Under the pieces are notes generated by a model. The model was given only the letters and a program-made list of their open reading frames with translations. It was not told the origin of the DNA and ran no database searches. DNA of 12,726 nucleotides from a bacterium (GTDB taxonomy: Bacteria > RBG-13-66-14): contig JAPLSK010000340.1 in assembly GCA_026398675.1 (NCBI GenBank), forward strand, positions 1-12,726. Direction: 5' to 3'. Positions 1 to 7,003 of the stretch are shown piece after piece (the stretch's first letter is position 1; the number at the start of each line of letters is the position of its first letter). A program made the position numbers and the translations under genes.

Positions 1-570
1 CTCCAGTCCGGAGCCGACGGCGTTTTGAAACGGATGAACCGGCCGTACACCGCCGTGCGCGCCCGGGAGAATATCCTCTTCGCGAAGGGGCGCATCCCGC
101 GACTGGGGCTTGGATTCGACGTCATGGTCGGCTTCCCCGGCGAAACCGAGGCCGATTTCGCCCGGACGGTGGAGGCCGTCGAAAAAACCGCGAGCTACCT
201 CCTCGTCTTCAGCTTCTCCCCCCGGCCGGGGACGGCGGCGGAAGGCTTCACCGACTGCGTCCCGCCCCTGGTGAAGAAAGAACGCTCCCGCGTCCTTCGG
301 TCTCTATCGGCCGAGTTGGCGTATAATTTCGCCGAGGAAAATATCGGCGCCCGCGTCCGGCTGCTGGTCGAGCGGCGGAGGGGTCCATCCGGGAGGCAGG
401 TGGGCGTCACCGGCAACTACCTGCGCGGCGAGCTGGTGGACGCGCCGGAGGGCCTCGGCGGGCGGATGATTTCGGGGGAGGTAGTCGGCCTCCACCCCGA
501 CCTGTCTCTCACCCGTCCCGACCACGGCCCGGCCACAGTGCTGGTCCGGTATCTGGAGGTTGTGCCCTAG
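1..570 (+). CDS. mtaB: tRNA methylthiotransferase, MtaB type (5' end outside window)
   Basis: This is the C-terminal 189 codons of a radical-SAM methylthiotransferase; the frame is open from base 1, so the start lies upstream. MtaB adds a methylthio group to t6A at position 37 of ANN-decoding tRNAs. The visible part begins with LQSGADGVLKRMNRPYT, the conserved 'LQSGs..vLk.M.R.Y' stretch of the radical-SAM barrel. It continues through DVMVGFPGETEADF and FSFSPRPGTAAEGF, both signatures of the MiaB/RimO/MtaB family. The last ~70 residues, from about ARVRLLVERR, form a TRAM-like RNA-binding domain. The cluster-binding CxxxCxxC motif would be upstream and is not visible. The spacing of 'SPRPGT' and the short TRAM-like tail fit MtaB better than MiaB or RimO, but the subfamily is an inference. 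A gap of 106 bp separates it from the MATE gene. Confidence 0.85.
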   Translation, partial: LQSGADGVLKRMNRPYTAVRARENILFAKGRIPRLGLGFDVMVGFPGETEADFARTVEAVEKTASYLLVFSFSPRPGTAAEGFTDCVPPLVKKERSRVLRSLSAELAYNFAEENIGARVRLLVERRRGPSGRQVGVTGNYLRGELVDAPEGLGGRMISGEVVGLHPDLSLTRPDHGPATVLVRYLEVVP

Positions 571-616
571 GGCGACGGAGTCGAAAACAACGAAGCGACT
601 CTCAATCTCCGTCGTC
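571..616. repeat. Inverted repeat just after mtaB stop
   Basis: GGCGACGGAG at 571-580 can pair with CTCCGTCGTC at 607-616, giving 10 bp with one G-U. An alternative smaller hairpin pairs GAGTCG (578-583) with CGACTC (596-601). There is no T-run directly after it, so it is not a standard Rho-independent terminator. It may stabilise the mtaB mRNA end or have no function. Confidence 0.35.
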
Positions 617-676
617 TCGTCCGCGGCTCCGCCGTTCTTTTAAAACCCGCTCGACCGATCCGCCAAAGGTAAGGCC

Positions 677-2143
677 GTGGTCCGCGAAGAGAACCTCATC
701 CTCGACGCCCGGCACCTGAACGGGAACATCTTACGCCTGGCGCTCCCCGCCGTGGGGGAGATGGTCCTGCAGACCATGGTGGGCGTCGTTGACACCATCA
801 TGATCGGCCAGGCGCTTGGGAAGAACGGCGTGGCGTCGGTGGCCCTCGGCGGCGGCGTGGTCTGGCCGGTTCTCTTCCTCCTGACCAGTGTTGGGGTGGG
901 GACCACGGCGGTGGTGGCGCGCCTGTGGGGCCGTCGCGACCGTGACGGGGCGCGGTTCATCGGCGGCCAGTCCATGCTTGTGGCCCTCGGCTTCGGCCTC
1001 TTCCTCTCCGTGATAGGCCCCTTCCTCCTCCCCCTGCTTCTCTCGCTCTACAAGGCCGAGCCGTCGGTGATGGCCGACGCCGCCTCGTACATGCGCATCC
1101 TGTGCTACGCCGGCCTGCCGTGGGTGGTGACCATGGTGGGCGCGTCGGTGATGCGCGGCTTCGGCGACAACGTCCGGCCCCTGGTCATCACCCTCATCGC
1201 CAACCTCTTGAACGTCGCCTTCAACTACGTCTTCATCTACGGCCTCGGTCCCATCGAGCCCATGGGGGTCGCCGGGGCCGCCCTCGGCTCCTCGCTCTCC
1301 ATGACCGTCGCCGGGGTCGCCACGGTGGTCATCCTCTACTTCGGGTTCACCAAGGAGCGGCTGAAGGTCACCGAAACGGTGCGACCGGACTGGTCCGCCG
1401 TCCGCCGCATCTTCCACGTCGGCACGCCGGCCATGTTCGAGCAGGGCGTTTTCCGCGTGGGGCAGATGGTCTCCGTCTGGATCGTGAGCCAGTTGGGGAC
1501 GGTGGCTCTGGCGGCCAACCAGGTCGGCATCCAGGTGGAGAGCCTTTCCTTCATGCCGGGCTGGGGGCTGGCGCTGGCCTCCACGACCCTGGTGGGGCAG
1601 TACCTGGGCGCGGGGGAGCCGGAGCTGGCGGAGAAGGCGGGCTGGCGTTCGGTCATCGTCGCCATGGTCCTCATGGGCGCGATGGGGGTGGTCTTCGCGC
1701 TCTTCGCCCGCGACCTTGTGGGGGTCTTCATAGACGAGAGCGCGACCGGGTTCAAGCTCTTGCACACCGGCGCCGCGGCCATGGTGCACTCCGGGCAGGG
1801 CTGGTTCGAGAAGGTGCCCGCCCTCTTCCCACCGGCGCCTTCGGGCCAGGTGCTTTCCACCGGCGCGATGCTCATCACCATCGCCGCCCTCGAGCAGCCG
1901 GCGCTGGCCATCATGACGACCCTGACCGGCGGCCTGCGCGGGGCGGGCGACACGCGCTGGACCCTGGCCTTGGCCGCCATCGGCTTCTGGGGGCTGCGTA
2001 TCCCCTTCTCCCTTCTGGCCGTGTACGTGTTCAAGTGGGGGATCGTCGGGTTCTGGGCCCTGTCGGTACTGGCGTTCTACATCCGCGCCGGGCTGTCCTA
2101 TTGGCGGTTTGCCGGCGGCAAATGGAAGCGGTTGAAGGTGTGA
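677..2143 (+). CDS. MATE family multidrug/cation efflux transporter
   Basis: The 488-residue protein is almost entirely hydrophobic segments, consistent with the 12-helix fold of Na+- or H+-coupled MATE exporters in the cytoplasmic membrane. The N-terminal half has the typical LALPAVGEMVLQTMVGVVDT start and the 'VMRGFGDNVRPL' loop. The C-terminal half has the matching 'LRGAGDTRW' loop, reflecting the family's internal pseudosymmetry. The GTG start at 677 is preceded by a purine-rich AAAGGTAAGG. It is longer than the usual 440-460 residues because of a polar stretch at about residues 364-394, between the segments containing FIDES and IAALEQPALAIM. That stretch is flanked by 9-bp direct repeats (see findings). 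The substrate cannot be predicted. The stop overlaps the GTG of the following glycosyltransferase, so the two genes are probably co-transcribed. Confidence 0.93.
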   Translation: MVREENLILDARHLNGNILRLALPAVGEMVLQTMVGVVDTIMIGQALGKNGVASVALGGGVVWPVLFLLTSVGVGTTAVVARLWGRRDRDGARFIGGQSMLVALGFGLFLSVIGPFLLPLLLSLYKAEPSVMADAASYMRILCYAGLPWVVTMVGASVMRGFGDNVRPLVITLIANLLNVAFNYVFIYGLGPIEPMGVAGAALGSSLSMTVAGVATVVILYFGFTKERLKVTETVRPDWSAVRRIFHVGTPAMFEQGVFRVGQMVSVWIVSQLGTVALAANQVGIQVESLSFMPGWGLALASTTLVGQYLGAGEPELAEKAGWRSVIVAMVLMGAMGVVFALFARDLVGVFIDESATGFKLLHTGAAAMVHSGQGWFEKVPALFPPAPSGQVLSTGAMLITIAALEQPALAIMTTLTGGLRGAGDTRWTLALAAIGFWGLRIPFSLLAVYVFKWGIVGFWALSVLAFYIRAGLSYWRFAGGKWKRLKV

Positions 2144-3105
2144 GGGTCTGCGGTTTCAGCTTCGTCCGCAACGCCCTGGAGAACGACTACCCCGTCGTGG
2201 AGGCGGTGCGGAGCGTCCTGCCGCTCACCGACGAGTTCCAGCTGGTGGTCGCCCGTTCCACCGACGGCACGCTGGATTTTCTCCGAGCCGAGCTCGCCGA
2301 CCCGCGCGTGGTAATCACCGAGGCGCCCTGGGATGAATCGCTGCGCACCGGAGGCCGAATCCTGGCCCGGCTGACCGACATCGCCCTGGAGCGCTGCACC
2401 GGCGACTGGGGCCTTTACGTCCAGGCCGACGAGGCGATACACGAACGCTACCACCCGGCCGTGCGCGCCTGCATGGAGCACCACCTGGCCGACTATGAAG
2501 TCCAAGGGCTCCTGTTCCGCTTCCGCCACTTCTACGGTGGCTACGGCACCATCCACACCGGGCGGAAGTGGTACCGCCGCGAGGTGCGGGTGATCCGGCT
2601 CGGCATAGGGCTGAAATCCTGGGGCGACGCCATGGGCTTCCGCTTCCCCAACGGACGGAAGCCGGGGGTGGTCTGGGCCGCCGACGCGGAGGTATTCCAC
2701 TACGGCTGGGCCCGCCCCGAGGGGTCCTTCCGCGTCAAGCAGCGGAGCTTCACTCAGCTCTACGTGGACGACGACACTCAGCTTGAGGGGCAACTCACCG
2801 GACCCGACGAGCCGGTTTATAAAAACTCGCGCTACATCGTCCCCTTCACCGGGACCCATCCGGCGCCGATGTCGGCGCGTGTCGCCGCCGCGCGAACATC
2901 GCTTTTTGCCGGGGGCATAGCTCGCTGCGCTCGGTTATCCGGCCCCTATACTGATACGTTGGGTCGGCGCGCGCTGGAGTGGATCGAGCGCCGCCTTGGG
3001 GTGCGCTTCGGCGAGGCGAGGAATTTCCGTCTCCTGCGGGGAAAGCCGGGCCTCGCCGGGTATCCCGCCGTACCCCTGCCCTTCGACGAGCCCCCCGCCC
3101 TCTGA
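2140..3105 (+). CDS. Glycosyltransferase, family 2-like
   Basis: The 321-residue protein starts RVCGFSFVRNALENDYPVVE, followed by a segment ending in STDGTLDFL. This is the N-terminal nucleotide-sugar-binding half of a GT-A glycosyltransferase subgroup. WGLYVQADEAIHE (about residues 88-100) is the region corresponding to the DXD metal site. I chose the GTG at 2140 because it overlaps the MATE stop (GTGA) and puts the conserved 'vcgFsfvRNA' at the very N-terminus. An in-frame ATG at 2122 is the alternative. No membrane segment is evident, so it probably acts on the cytoplasmic side, transferring sugar to a lipid or surface polysaccharide precursor; donor and acceptor are unknown. Residues ~256-267 (FAGGIARCARLS) are encoded by a dispersed repeat that also occurs in parB and rsmG. 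The gene ends just before a bidirectional terminator. Confidence 0.82.
   Translation: MRVCGFSFVRNALENDYPVVEAVRSVLPLTDEFQLVVARSTDGTLDFLRAELADPRVVITEAPWDESLRTGGRILARLTDIALERCTGDWGLYVQADEAIHERYHPAVRACMEHHLADYEVQGLLFRFRHFYGGYGTIHTGRKWYRREVRVIRLGIGLKSWGDAMGFRFPNGRKPGVVWAADAEVFHYGWARPEGSFRVKQRSFTQLYVDDDTQLEGQLTGPDEPVYKNSRYIVPFTGTHPAPMSARVAAARTSLFAGGIARCARLSGPYTDTLGRRALEWIERRLGVRFGEARNFRLLRGKPGLAGYPAVPLPFDEPPAL
2905..2936 (-). repeat. Dispersed repeat copy A (within glycosyltransferase gene)
   Basis: Read on the minus strand, this is AACCGAGCGCAGCGAGC followed by TATGCCCCCGGCAAA. It matches the three other copies in this window with one or two differences. The host gene reads the complementary strand, giving FAGGIARCAR. 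It is the only coding copy in this orientation. Confidence 0.75.
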
Positions 3106-3120
3106 CGGGCGTCGCGCGAT

Positions 3121-3150
3121 AAAAAAAGGATGGCCGGGCCATCCTTCTTT
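3121..3150. terminator. Bidirectional Rho-independent terminator
   Basis: AAGGATGG (3126-3133) pairs with CCATCCTT (3139-3146) around a CCGGG loop. On the minus strand the hairpin is followed by seven T (3127-3121), a strong signal ending the eight-gene minus operon. On the plus strand the tail is TTCTTTC's CTTT, a weaker signal for the glycosyltransferase transcript. Its position between convergent genes fits. Confidence 0.85.
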
Positions 3151-3164
3151 CGTAAGCGATTCCA

Positions 3165-3683
3165 TCAAAGACAGTAGACGTTCACGAAGAGGAAGCCCTT
3201 CACGTCGGGGTCCAGCCCATCATGACCCAGGGGGAAGGCGATGGGCACTTCGATGTGGAACGAAAGCCAATCGGTGACGCGGGCGGTGATCCCCGGCTCG
3301 AAGGTGATGGAGAAGACGCCGGAGGGTCCGAAACCTTCCCCCGTGGTGAGGGCGTCCCAGGGGGCCTGTTGGTATTCGGCGCCCAGGAGGGCGGTGACGT
3401 AAAGCTCGTGCAGGGTGAAGTTGGAGCGCCAACCCGTGAAGACCCCGGCACGCAGGTTCCAACCGTCGTGGATGTCGGAGTAGAGGTACGAGACGCGCCC
3501 GCCGACGTAGAACCAGTGGTCGTAATAGCCGACGTCCGCGCGGGGACCGATGTTGAGGAAGCCGTTAAAGGCCTGGACGACATTCAGCATGACGCCGCCC
3601 TTCAGCTCGAGGCCGGTTCTCCTCCCCGCCGTCACGGGGGTGAGGAGGGCCAGGATGATTACGCAGGCGATAATCCTTCGCAT
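3165..3683 (-). CDS. Small predicted outer-membrane beta-barrel protein
   Basis: I do not recognise the family. The 172-residue product starts with a clear signal peptide (MRRIIACVIILALLTPVTAG, probable cleavage after VTA). After that it alternates short amphipathic strands rich in aromatic residues and glycine, for example YDHWFYVGGRVSYLYSD, HELYVTALLGAEYQQ, FSITFEPGITARV and LSFHIEVPIAFPLG. That pattern is typical of a small transmembrane barrel. The C-terminus (FLFVNVYCL) ends in a hydrophobic strand but lacks the classical terminal Phe. It is the last gene of the minus run, 66 bp after bactofilin and just before a strong terminator. An exported lipocalin-like or structural protein is possible. 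The envelope location is inferred; no function is claimed. Confidence 0.7.
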   Translation of the reverse strand: MRRIIACVIILALLTPVTAGRRTGLELKGGVMLNVVQAFNGFLNIGPRADVGYYDHWFYVGGRVSYLYSDIHDGWNLRAGVFTGWRSNFTLHELYVTALLGAEYQQAPWDALTTGEGFGPSGVFSITFEPGITARVTDWLSFHIEVPIAFPLGHDGLDPDVKGFLFVNVYCL

Positions 3684-3749
3684 CCCGCATCACCACCGGG
3701 GCGCGTGAAAACACGGCCCCACAGGTTCCTTTCCGTGGTCAAGCTCGCG

Positions 3750-4244
3750 CTACCTTTTCTGCTCAGGCGGCCGGTGGGGGAAGTTCGACTCGGGCCTGGG
3801 CTCCGGCTTCGGTTCGACCTTGCCCTTCTCTCCGCCGCCGCCACCCGGTTTCGCCAGGTTGACCAGAGAAGCGAGGCGGTTCTTGTACCCCTCGGACTTG
3901 CCCATGTCTATGAAACCATGGACGATAGCCTTCTCCGCGATGGTCAGCGACTCGGTGCGAACGTCGCCGATTATCTCGGCGGTCTCCTCGATCTCGGCGG
4001 ACATGGGCGAGACGAGGTTGCCGTGGATCTTCCCACCGATGACGCTGCGGTTGGCCTCCACCTCGGCCGTGACCTCGGCGGAGCGGCCCACGTAGAAGGC
4101 GTCGCACTTGATGGTGCCCTTGAAGATGCCGTCAATGCGGAGGCTGCCCTGGACGGAGATGTTGCCCTCGAAGATGGTGCCCTCGCCGACGATGGAGTGC
4201 ACGCCGGAGGATCCGCGGTCGAACTTTTTCTCTTCTTTGGTCAT
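3750..4244 (-). CDS. Bactofilin
   Basis: Bactofilins are bacterial cytoskeletal proteins that polymerise without nucleotide through a right-handed beta-helix. In several bacteria they localise wall enzymes or chromosome-segregation proteins. The 164-residue protein has the family pattern: a short polar N-terminus, then from about residue 17 repeating short hydrophobic strands with glycine turns (SIVGEGTIFEGNISVQGSLR, IDGIFKGTIKCD, VIGGKIHGNLVS). The region from ~124 is a Gly/Pro/Lys/Glu-rich disordered tail. The ATG is preceded by GAGG. The gene is directly downstream of a membrane-anchored M23 peptidase, a pairing common for bactofilins, and in one run with parAB. No membrane anchor is seen, so attachment probably depends on a partner. 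Confidence 0.92.
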   Translation of the reverse strand: MTKEEKKFDRGSSGVHSIVGEGTIFEGNISVQGSLRIDGIFKGTIKCDAFYVGRSAEVTAEVEANRSVIGGKIHGNLVSPMSAEIEETAEIIGDVRTESLTIAEKAIVHGFIDMGKSEGYKNRLASLVNLAKPGGGGGEKGKVEPKPEPRPESNFPHRPPEQKR

Positions 4245-4289
4245 CAGGCCTCGCTTTACTGGGATGGCTGCCGTAACTTGTTGAAAAGA

Positions 4290-5201
4290 CTATTCCTCTA
4301 AAAACGGCGTGGGATCTATGGGGATGTCGTCCCGCCGTATCTCGTAGTGCAGGTGGGGGCTCGTGCTGGCTCCTGTATTTCCGGAGAGCGCAATGTGCTG
4401 ACCCCTCACAACCTTATCTCCGACCTTGACCAGGAGCTTGGAGTTGTGGCCGTAGGTGGTGGTGTACCCGGAGTCGTGGCTGATGACGACCTTCAGTCCG
4501 TAATGCCTGTCCTCTCCGGCGAAGACGACCACTCCGGCCGCCGTGGCGGAGACCTGTCTCCCCTCGTCGCAGGCGAGGTCTATTCCGGCGTGCTTGTCAT
4601 CCCCGGCGGGAACGAATCCCCGCGTTATCCAGCCCCGCAGCGGCCAGCCCTGGGGCGTGGACAGCCCCTGTACCGCCGCCCGGGCCACGTAAGCCGCCAG
4701 TTCGCTGGTCCTCCCTTCGGTGAGCCGCGCCGCCGGACCGGTCGGGAATGTGCCCTTGAGTCTCTCGGAGAGATCGAGCGCTTCCGGCTCCTCGCCGGGC
4801 ACGTAAGGCACCGCCGAGGTGAGTATCCTCTCCGCCTCCGCCCGCCGCTCCTCGGCCATGTCAATTCCCAGCATACCGCGCAGGCGGCTGACTATCTCCT
4901 CGCCCAGGGTCATCTCCCGCTCGAGGTCCTCGACCAGCGACAGCTCCTTCCGGAGATCTTCGTTCTCGACCCGCAGGCGTTTGAGCTCGACGAAATTGAA
5001 CTGGTCCATCCCCAGTGTTATCCCGAAGGATAGAAGAACGGTGATGACGATGGCGGCGAAGGCGATCAGGCTCACCAGGGAGGCGCCGATTATAAGGGCC
5101 CTCCTCTTTAGCTCGGTGAGCCGGAAAATCCTGTGCCTCCCCGTCGAACGGGGGATGATGTGGATTTCCCACTCTGGCTGTTTTTTGCCCAATGTGGTCA
5201 A
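4290..5201 (-). CDS. Membrane-anchored M23 family metallopeptidase
   Basis: This is a peptidoglycan endopeptidase of the LytM/M23 type, 303 residues. Order: cytoplasmic N-terminus (1-36, with basic LKRRA), one transmembrane helix (~37-60), a coiled-coil stretch rich in Leu/Glu/Arg (~70-120), a linker, and the M23 domain (~185-303). The zinc ligands are all present: H204 and D208 (HAGID), and H285 in HLHYE; H252 (YGHNS) and H283 are the other active-site histidines. It therefore looks enzymatically competent rather than a degenerate LytM activator. The peptidase domain should face the periplasm. The start is uncertain: the annotated start is TTG with no clear ribosome-binding site, and no upstream ATG or GTG is in frame. 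It lies 51 bp after parB and 45 bp before bactofilin, so co-regulation with both is likely. Confidence 0.92.
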   Translation of the reverse strand: MTTLGKKQPEWEIHIIPRSTGRHRIFRLTELKRRALIIGASLVSLIAFAAIVITVLLSFGITLGMDQFNFVELKRLRVENEDLRKELSLVEDLEREMTLGEEIVSRLRGMLGIDMAEERRAEAERILTSAVPYVPGEEPEALDLSERLKGTFPTGPAARLTEGRTSELAAYVARAAVQGLSTPQGWPLRGWITRGFVPAGDDKHAGIDLACDEGRQVSATAAGVVVFAGEDRHYGLKVVISHDSGYTTTYGHNSKLLVKVGDKVVRGQHIALSGNTGASTSPHLHYEIRRDDIPIDPTPFLEE

Positions 5202-5252
5202 CGCGCGCGCGAGCGTCCGGGATGTGCGTTTGTTTGCGGAGCCGGTCGCCTC

Positions 5253-6236
5253 TTAGCCGGGGGACCGGCCGGTCAGCTTTTCGATGATCCCCGCCAGCTC
5301 GTCGGGGGAGTAGTACTCGATGATTATCCGCCCGCGCCCCGTCTTGAGGTGGCGAATTTTCACCTGTGTGCCGATCCGGCGCTGCAGCTCTTCCTCGAAG
5401 AGGACGAGGTCGGGGTCCCTCTTAGTTTCCCGCCGGGTCTTAGACAAGGGGTTTAAACCCCTTGTTCCACCTTCCCCGCTTCCGGGCTCGGTCGGGGTTT
5501 CGCCGGGGGCGTAGCTCGCTTCGCTCGGTTCGCTCGGTTCGGCCGCCGCCTGATCGGCGATGAGCATCTCCAGTTCGCGGACCGTCAGGTCCCTTTCCAC
5601 GACCAGCTCACCCAGGGCCTGCGCCACCTCGGGGGGTTCCAGGGAGGCCAGGAGCCTCCCGTGCCCCGGGGTGATGAGCCCCGCGTCCAGTAATTCCCGG
5701 ACCTTCTCCGGCAGCTTTAAAAGTCTCAGGGTGTTGGAGACTTGCTCCCGGGAGACACCGAGCCCCCGCCCCAACTCGGCCTGGGTGAGGCCGAACCGCT
5801 CGATCAGCTCCTTCAACCCCTGGGCCAGCTCGATGGGCCGCAGGTCCTCCCGCTGGAGGTTCTCCAACAGAGTCAGGGTGAGCGCGTTGCGATCGTCCAC
5901 GGCGCGGACGATGATCGGAACCCGCTCGAGCCCGGCCATCTTGGCGGCTCTCAGGCGCCTCTCGCCGGCGATGACCTGATAACGGCCCTCCTCACCGGCC
6001 TTTGGCCGGACCAAAATCGGCTGGAGGATGCCCTGGGCTCGGATAGAGGCCGCCAGCCCCTCCAGGCTCTCGGGGGGGAAGTACCGGCGCGGCTGGAGGG
6101 GATTCGGCTCGATACGGTCGAGCTCAACCTCCCCCTCGGCCGGCACGGCTCGCCGTCCCGGGGTCGTATCGGCCAGGTTGCCCAGGAGGTCGTCCAGCCC
6201 GCGGGCCAGCCCGCGCCTGGGATCCCGGGGGCTCAT
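5253..6236 (-). CDS. parB: Chromosome partitioning protein ParB
   Basis: ParB binds parS sites near the origin, loads as a CTP-dependent sliding clamp, and is moved by ParA. The 327-residue protein shows the N-terminal ParA-contact region (RGLARGLDDLLG), the CTP-binding domain with GERRLRAAKMAG (91-102) and ENLQREDL (125-132), and the helix-turn-helix around LTQAELGRGLGVSREQVSNTLRL split over 150-172. The dimerisation domain lies at ~274-322 (LVLFEEELQRRIGTQVKI). The linker at 231-267 is unusual: it is encoded by a dispersed repeat plus a perfect 22-bp palindrome, so it differs in origin from the rest. The ATG overlaps the parA stop (ATGA), indicating translational coupling. No parS-like 16-mer was found in the window. 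Confidence 0.96.
   Translation of the reverse strand: MSPRDPRRGLARGLDDLLGNLADTTPGRRAVPAEGEVELDRIEPNPLQPRRYFPPESLEGLAASIRAQGILQPILVRPKAGEEGRYQVIAGERRLRAAKMAGLERVPIIVRAVDDRNALTLTLLENLQREDLRPIELAQGLKELIERFGLTQAELGRGLGVSREQVSNTLRLLKLPEKVRELLDAGLITPGHGRLLASLEPPEVAQALGELVVERDLTVRELEMLIADQAAAEPSEPSEASYAPGETPTEPGSGEGGTRGLNPLSKTRRETKRDPDLVLFEEELQRRIGTQVKIRHLKTGRGRIIIEYYSPDELAGIIEKLTGRSPG
5444..5465. repeat. Perfect 22-bp palindrome inside parB linker
   Basis: ACAAGGGGTTT followed directly by its reverse complement AAACCCCTTGT. It encodes part of the ParB linker (TRGLNPLS). The same half-site, CAAGGGGTTT, recurs at 12210-12219 beside copy D of the dispersed repeat. The palindrome and the AACCGAGC core are therefore probably parts of one element family. 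Confidence 0.8.
5498..5540 (-). repeat. Dispersed repeat copy B (within parB linker)
   Basis: On the coding strand it reads GAACCGAGCGAACCGAGCG, then AAGCGAGCTACGCCCCCGG. The ACCGAGCGA-type unit is expanded by one 9-bp step relative to copy D. ParB reads it as EPSEPSEASYAPGE, a different frame from the one used in rsmG. Confidence 0.8.
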
Positions 6237-7003
6237 CGCGCCCCTGTCGGTTGAAGCATCAGCTCCTGGGCCAGCGCGATGTAGCTCTGGGCCCCCTTGC
6301 TGGCGAGGGCGTACTCGATGACCGGCATCCCGCGGCTCGGCGCCTCGGAAAGCCGCACGTTGCGCGGGATTACGGTCTGGTAAACCTTGTCCTTGAAGTG
6401 CCGGCGAACCTCGGCCTCCACATCGGTGGAGAGGCGGGTTCTCGAATCCCCCATCGTCAGCAAAAAGCCCTCTATCTCCAGGGGGTGGCCGAGGCGCTTC
6501 TGAACGTACTCCACCGCCCGCAGGAGCTGGGTCAGGCCCTCCAGGGCGTAGTACTCGGCCTGGACCGGGATAAGGATGCTCTGCGCCGCCAACAGGGCGT
6601 TGAGGGTCAGAATGCCCAGGGACGGGGGGCAGTCGAAGATAACGAAGTCGAAATTTGTGAGCCGGTTCACCGCTTTGGAGAGCCGGTAGGGCGCGTCTTT
6701 CGCGTGCAAGAGGTCGCGCTCGAGGCCGATCATCTCGGGGACGCTGGGGGAGATGAAGAGGTATTCGGAGTCTGTGGGCCGGATCGTCTCCTCCAGGTCG
6801 ACACGGTTTAGAAGAGCGTCGAGAACGGTGGGCCTGGAATCCCTCTCGAATACGCCCAGCCCCGAGGCGGCGTTCCCCTGGGGGTCAACGTCCACGATGA
6901 GCACGCGCCGTCCCGCGGCGGCCAGGGAGGCCCCGAGGTTGATGGCGGTGGTGGTTTTGCCCACACCGCCCTTCTGGTTGGCGATGGCTATCCGTCGGCT
7001 CAT
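6233..7003 (-). CDS. parA: Chromosome partitioning ATPase ParA
   Basis: ParA is a DNA-binding ATPase that dimerises on the nucleoid with ATP and is released by ParB, moving origin regions apart. The 256-residue protein has the deviant Walker A motif KGGVGKTT (11-18) with both the signature lysine K11 and K16. It also has the A' region VLIVDVDPQGNA (34-45), Walker B VIFDCPPSLG (121-130) and the C-terminal basic segment VIPRNVRLSEAPSRGMP typical of chromosomal Soj/ParA. The lack of an N-terminal HTH extension marks it as the short chromosomal type rather than a P1-plasmid type. Its ATG overlaps the rsmG stop (ATGA) and its stop overlaps the parB start. GGAG lies four to five bases upstream of the start. 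Confidence 0.97.
   Translation of the reverse strand: MSRRIAIANQKGGVGKTTTAINLGASLAAAGRRVLIVDVDPQGNAASGLGVFERDSRPTVLDALLNRVDLEETIRPTDSEYLFISPSVPEMIGLERDLLHAKDAPYRLSKAVNRLTNFDFVIFDCPPSLGILTLNALLAAQSILIPVQAEYYALEGLTQLLRAVEYVQKRLGHPLEIEGFLLTMGDSRTRLSTDVEAEVRRHFKDKVYQTVIPRNVRLSEAPSRGMPVIEYALASKGAQSYIALAQELMLQPTGAR

Noticed and set aside
731..1789. A 352-codon minus-strand frame opposite the MATE gene
   Set aside because: It is antisense to a clear transporter gene and its product is His/Gly/Arg-rich low complexity without any domain.
1102..2139. Upstream extension of the glycosyltransferase frame
   Set aside because: The frame is open by composition only and overlaps the MATE gene; family similarity starts at about 2140, where a GTGA start-stop overlap exists.
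3222..4301. A 359-codon plus-strand frame
   Set aside because: It is antisense to the barrel protein, bactofilin and the M23 end, all of which have clear features.
5253..7003. Possible parS site near parAB
   Set aside because: I looked for the TGTTTCACGTGAAACA-type palindrome on both strands and saw no convincing match in the window.
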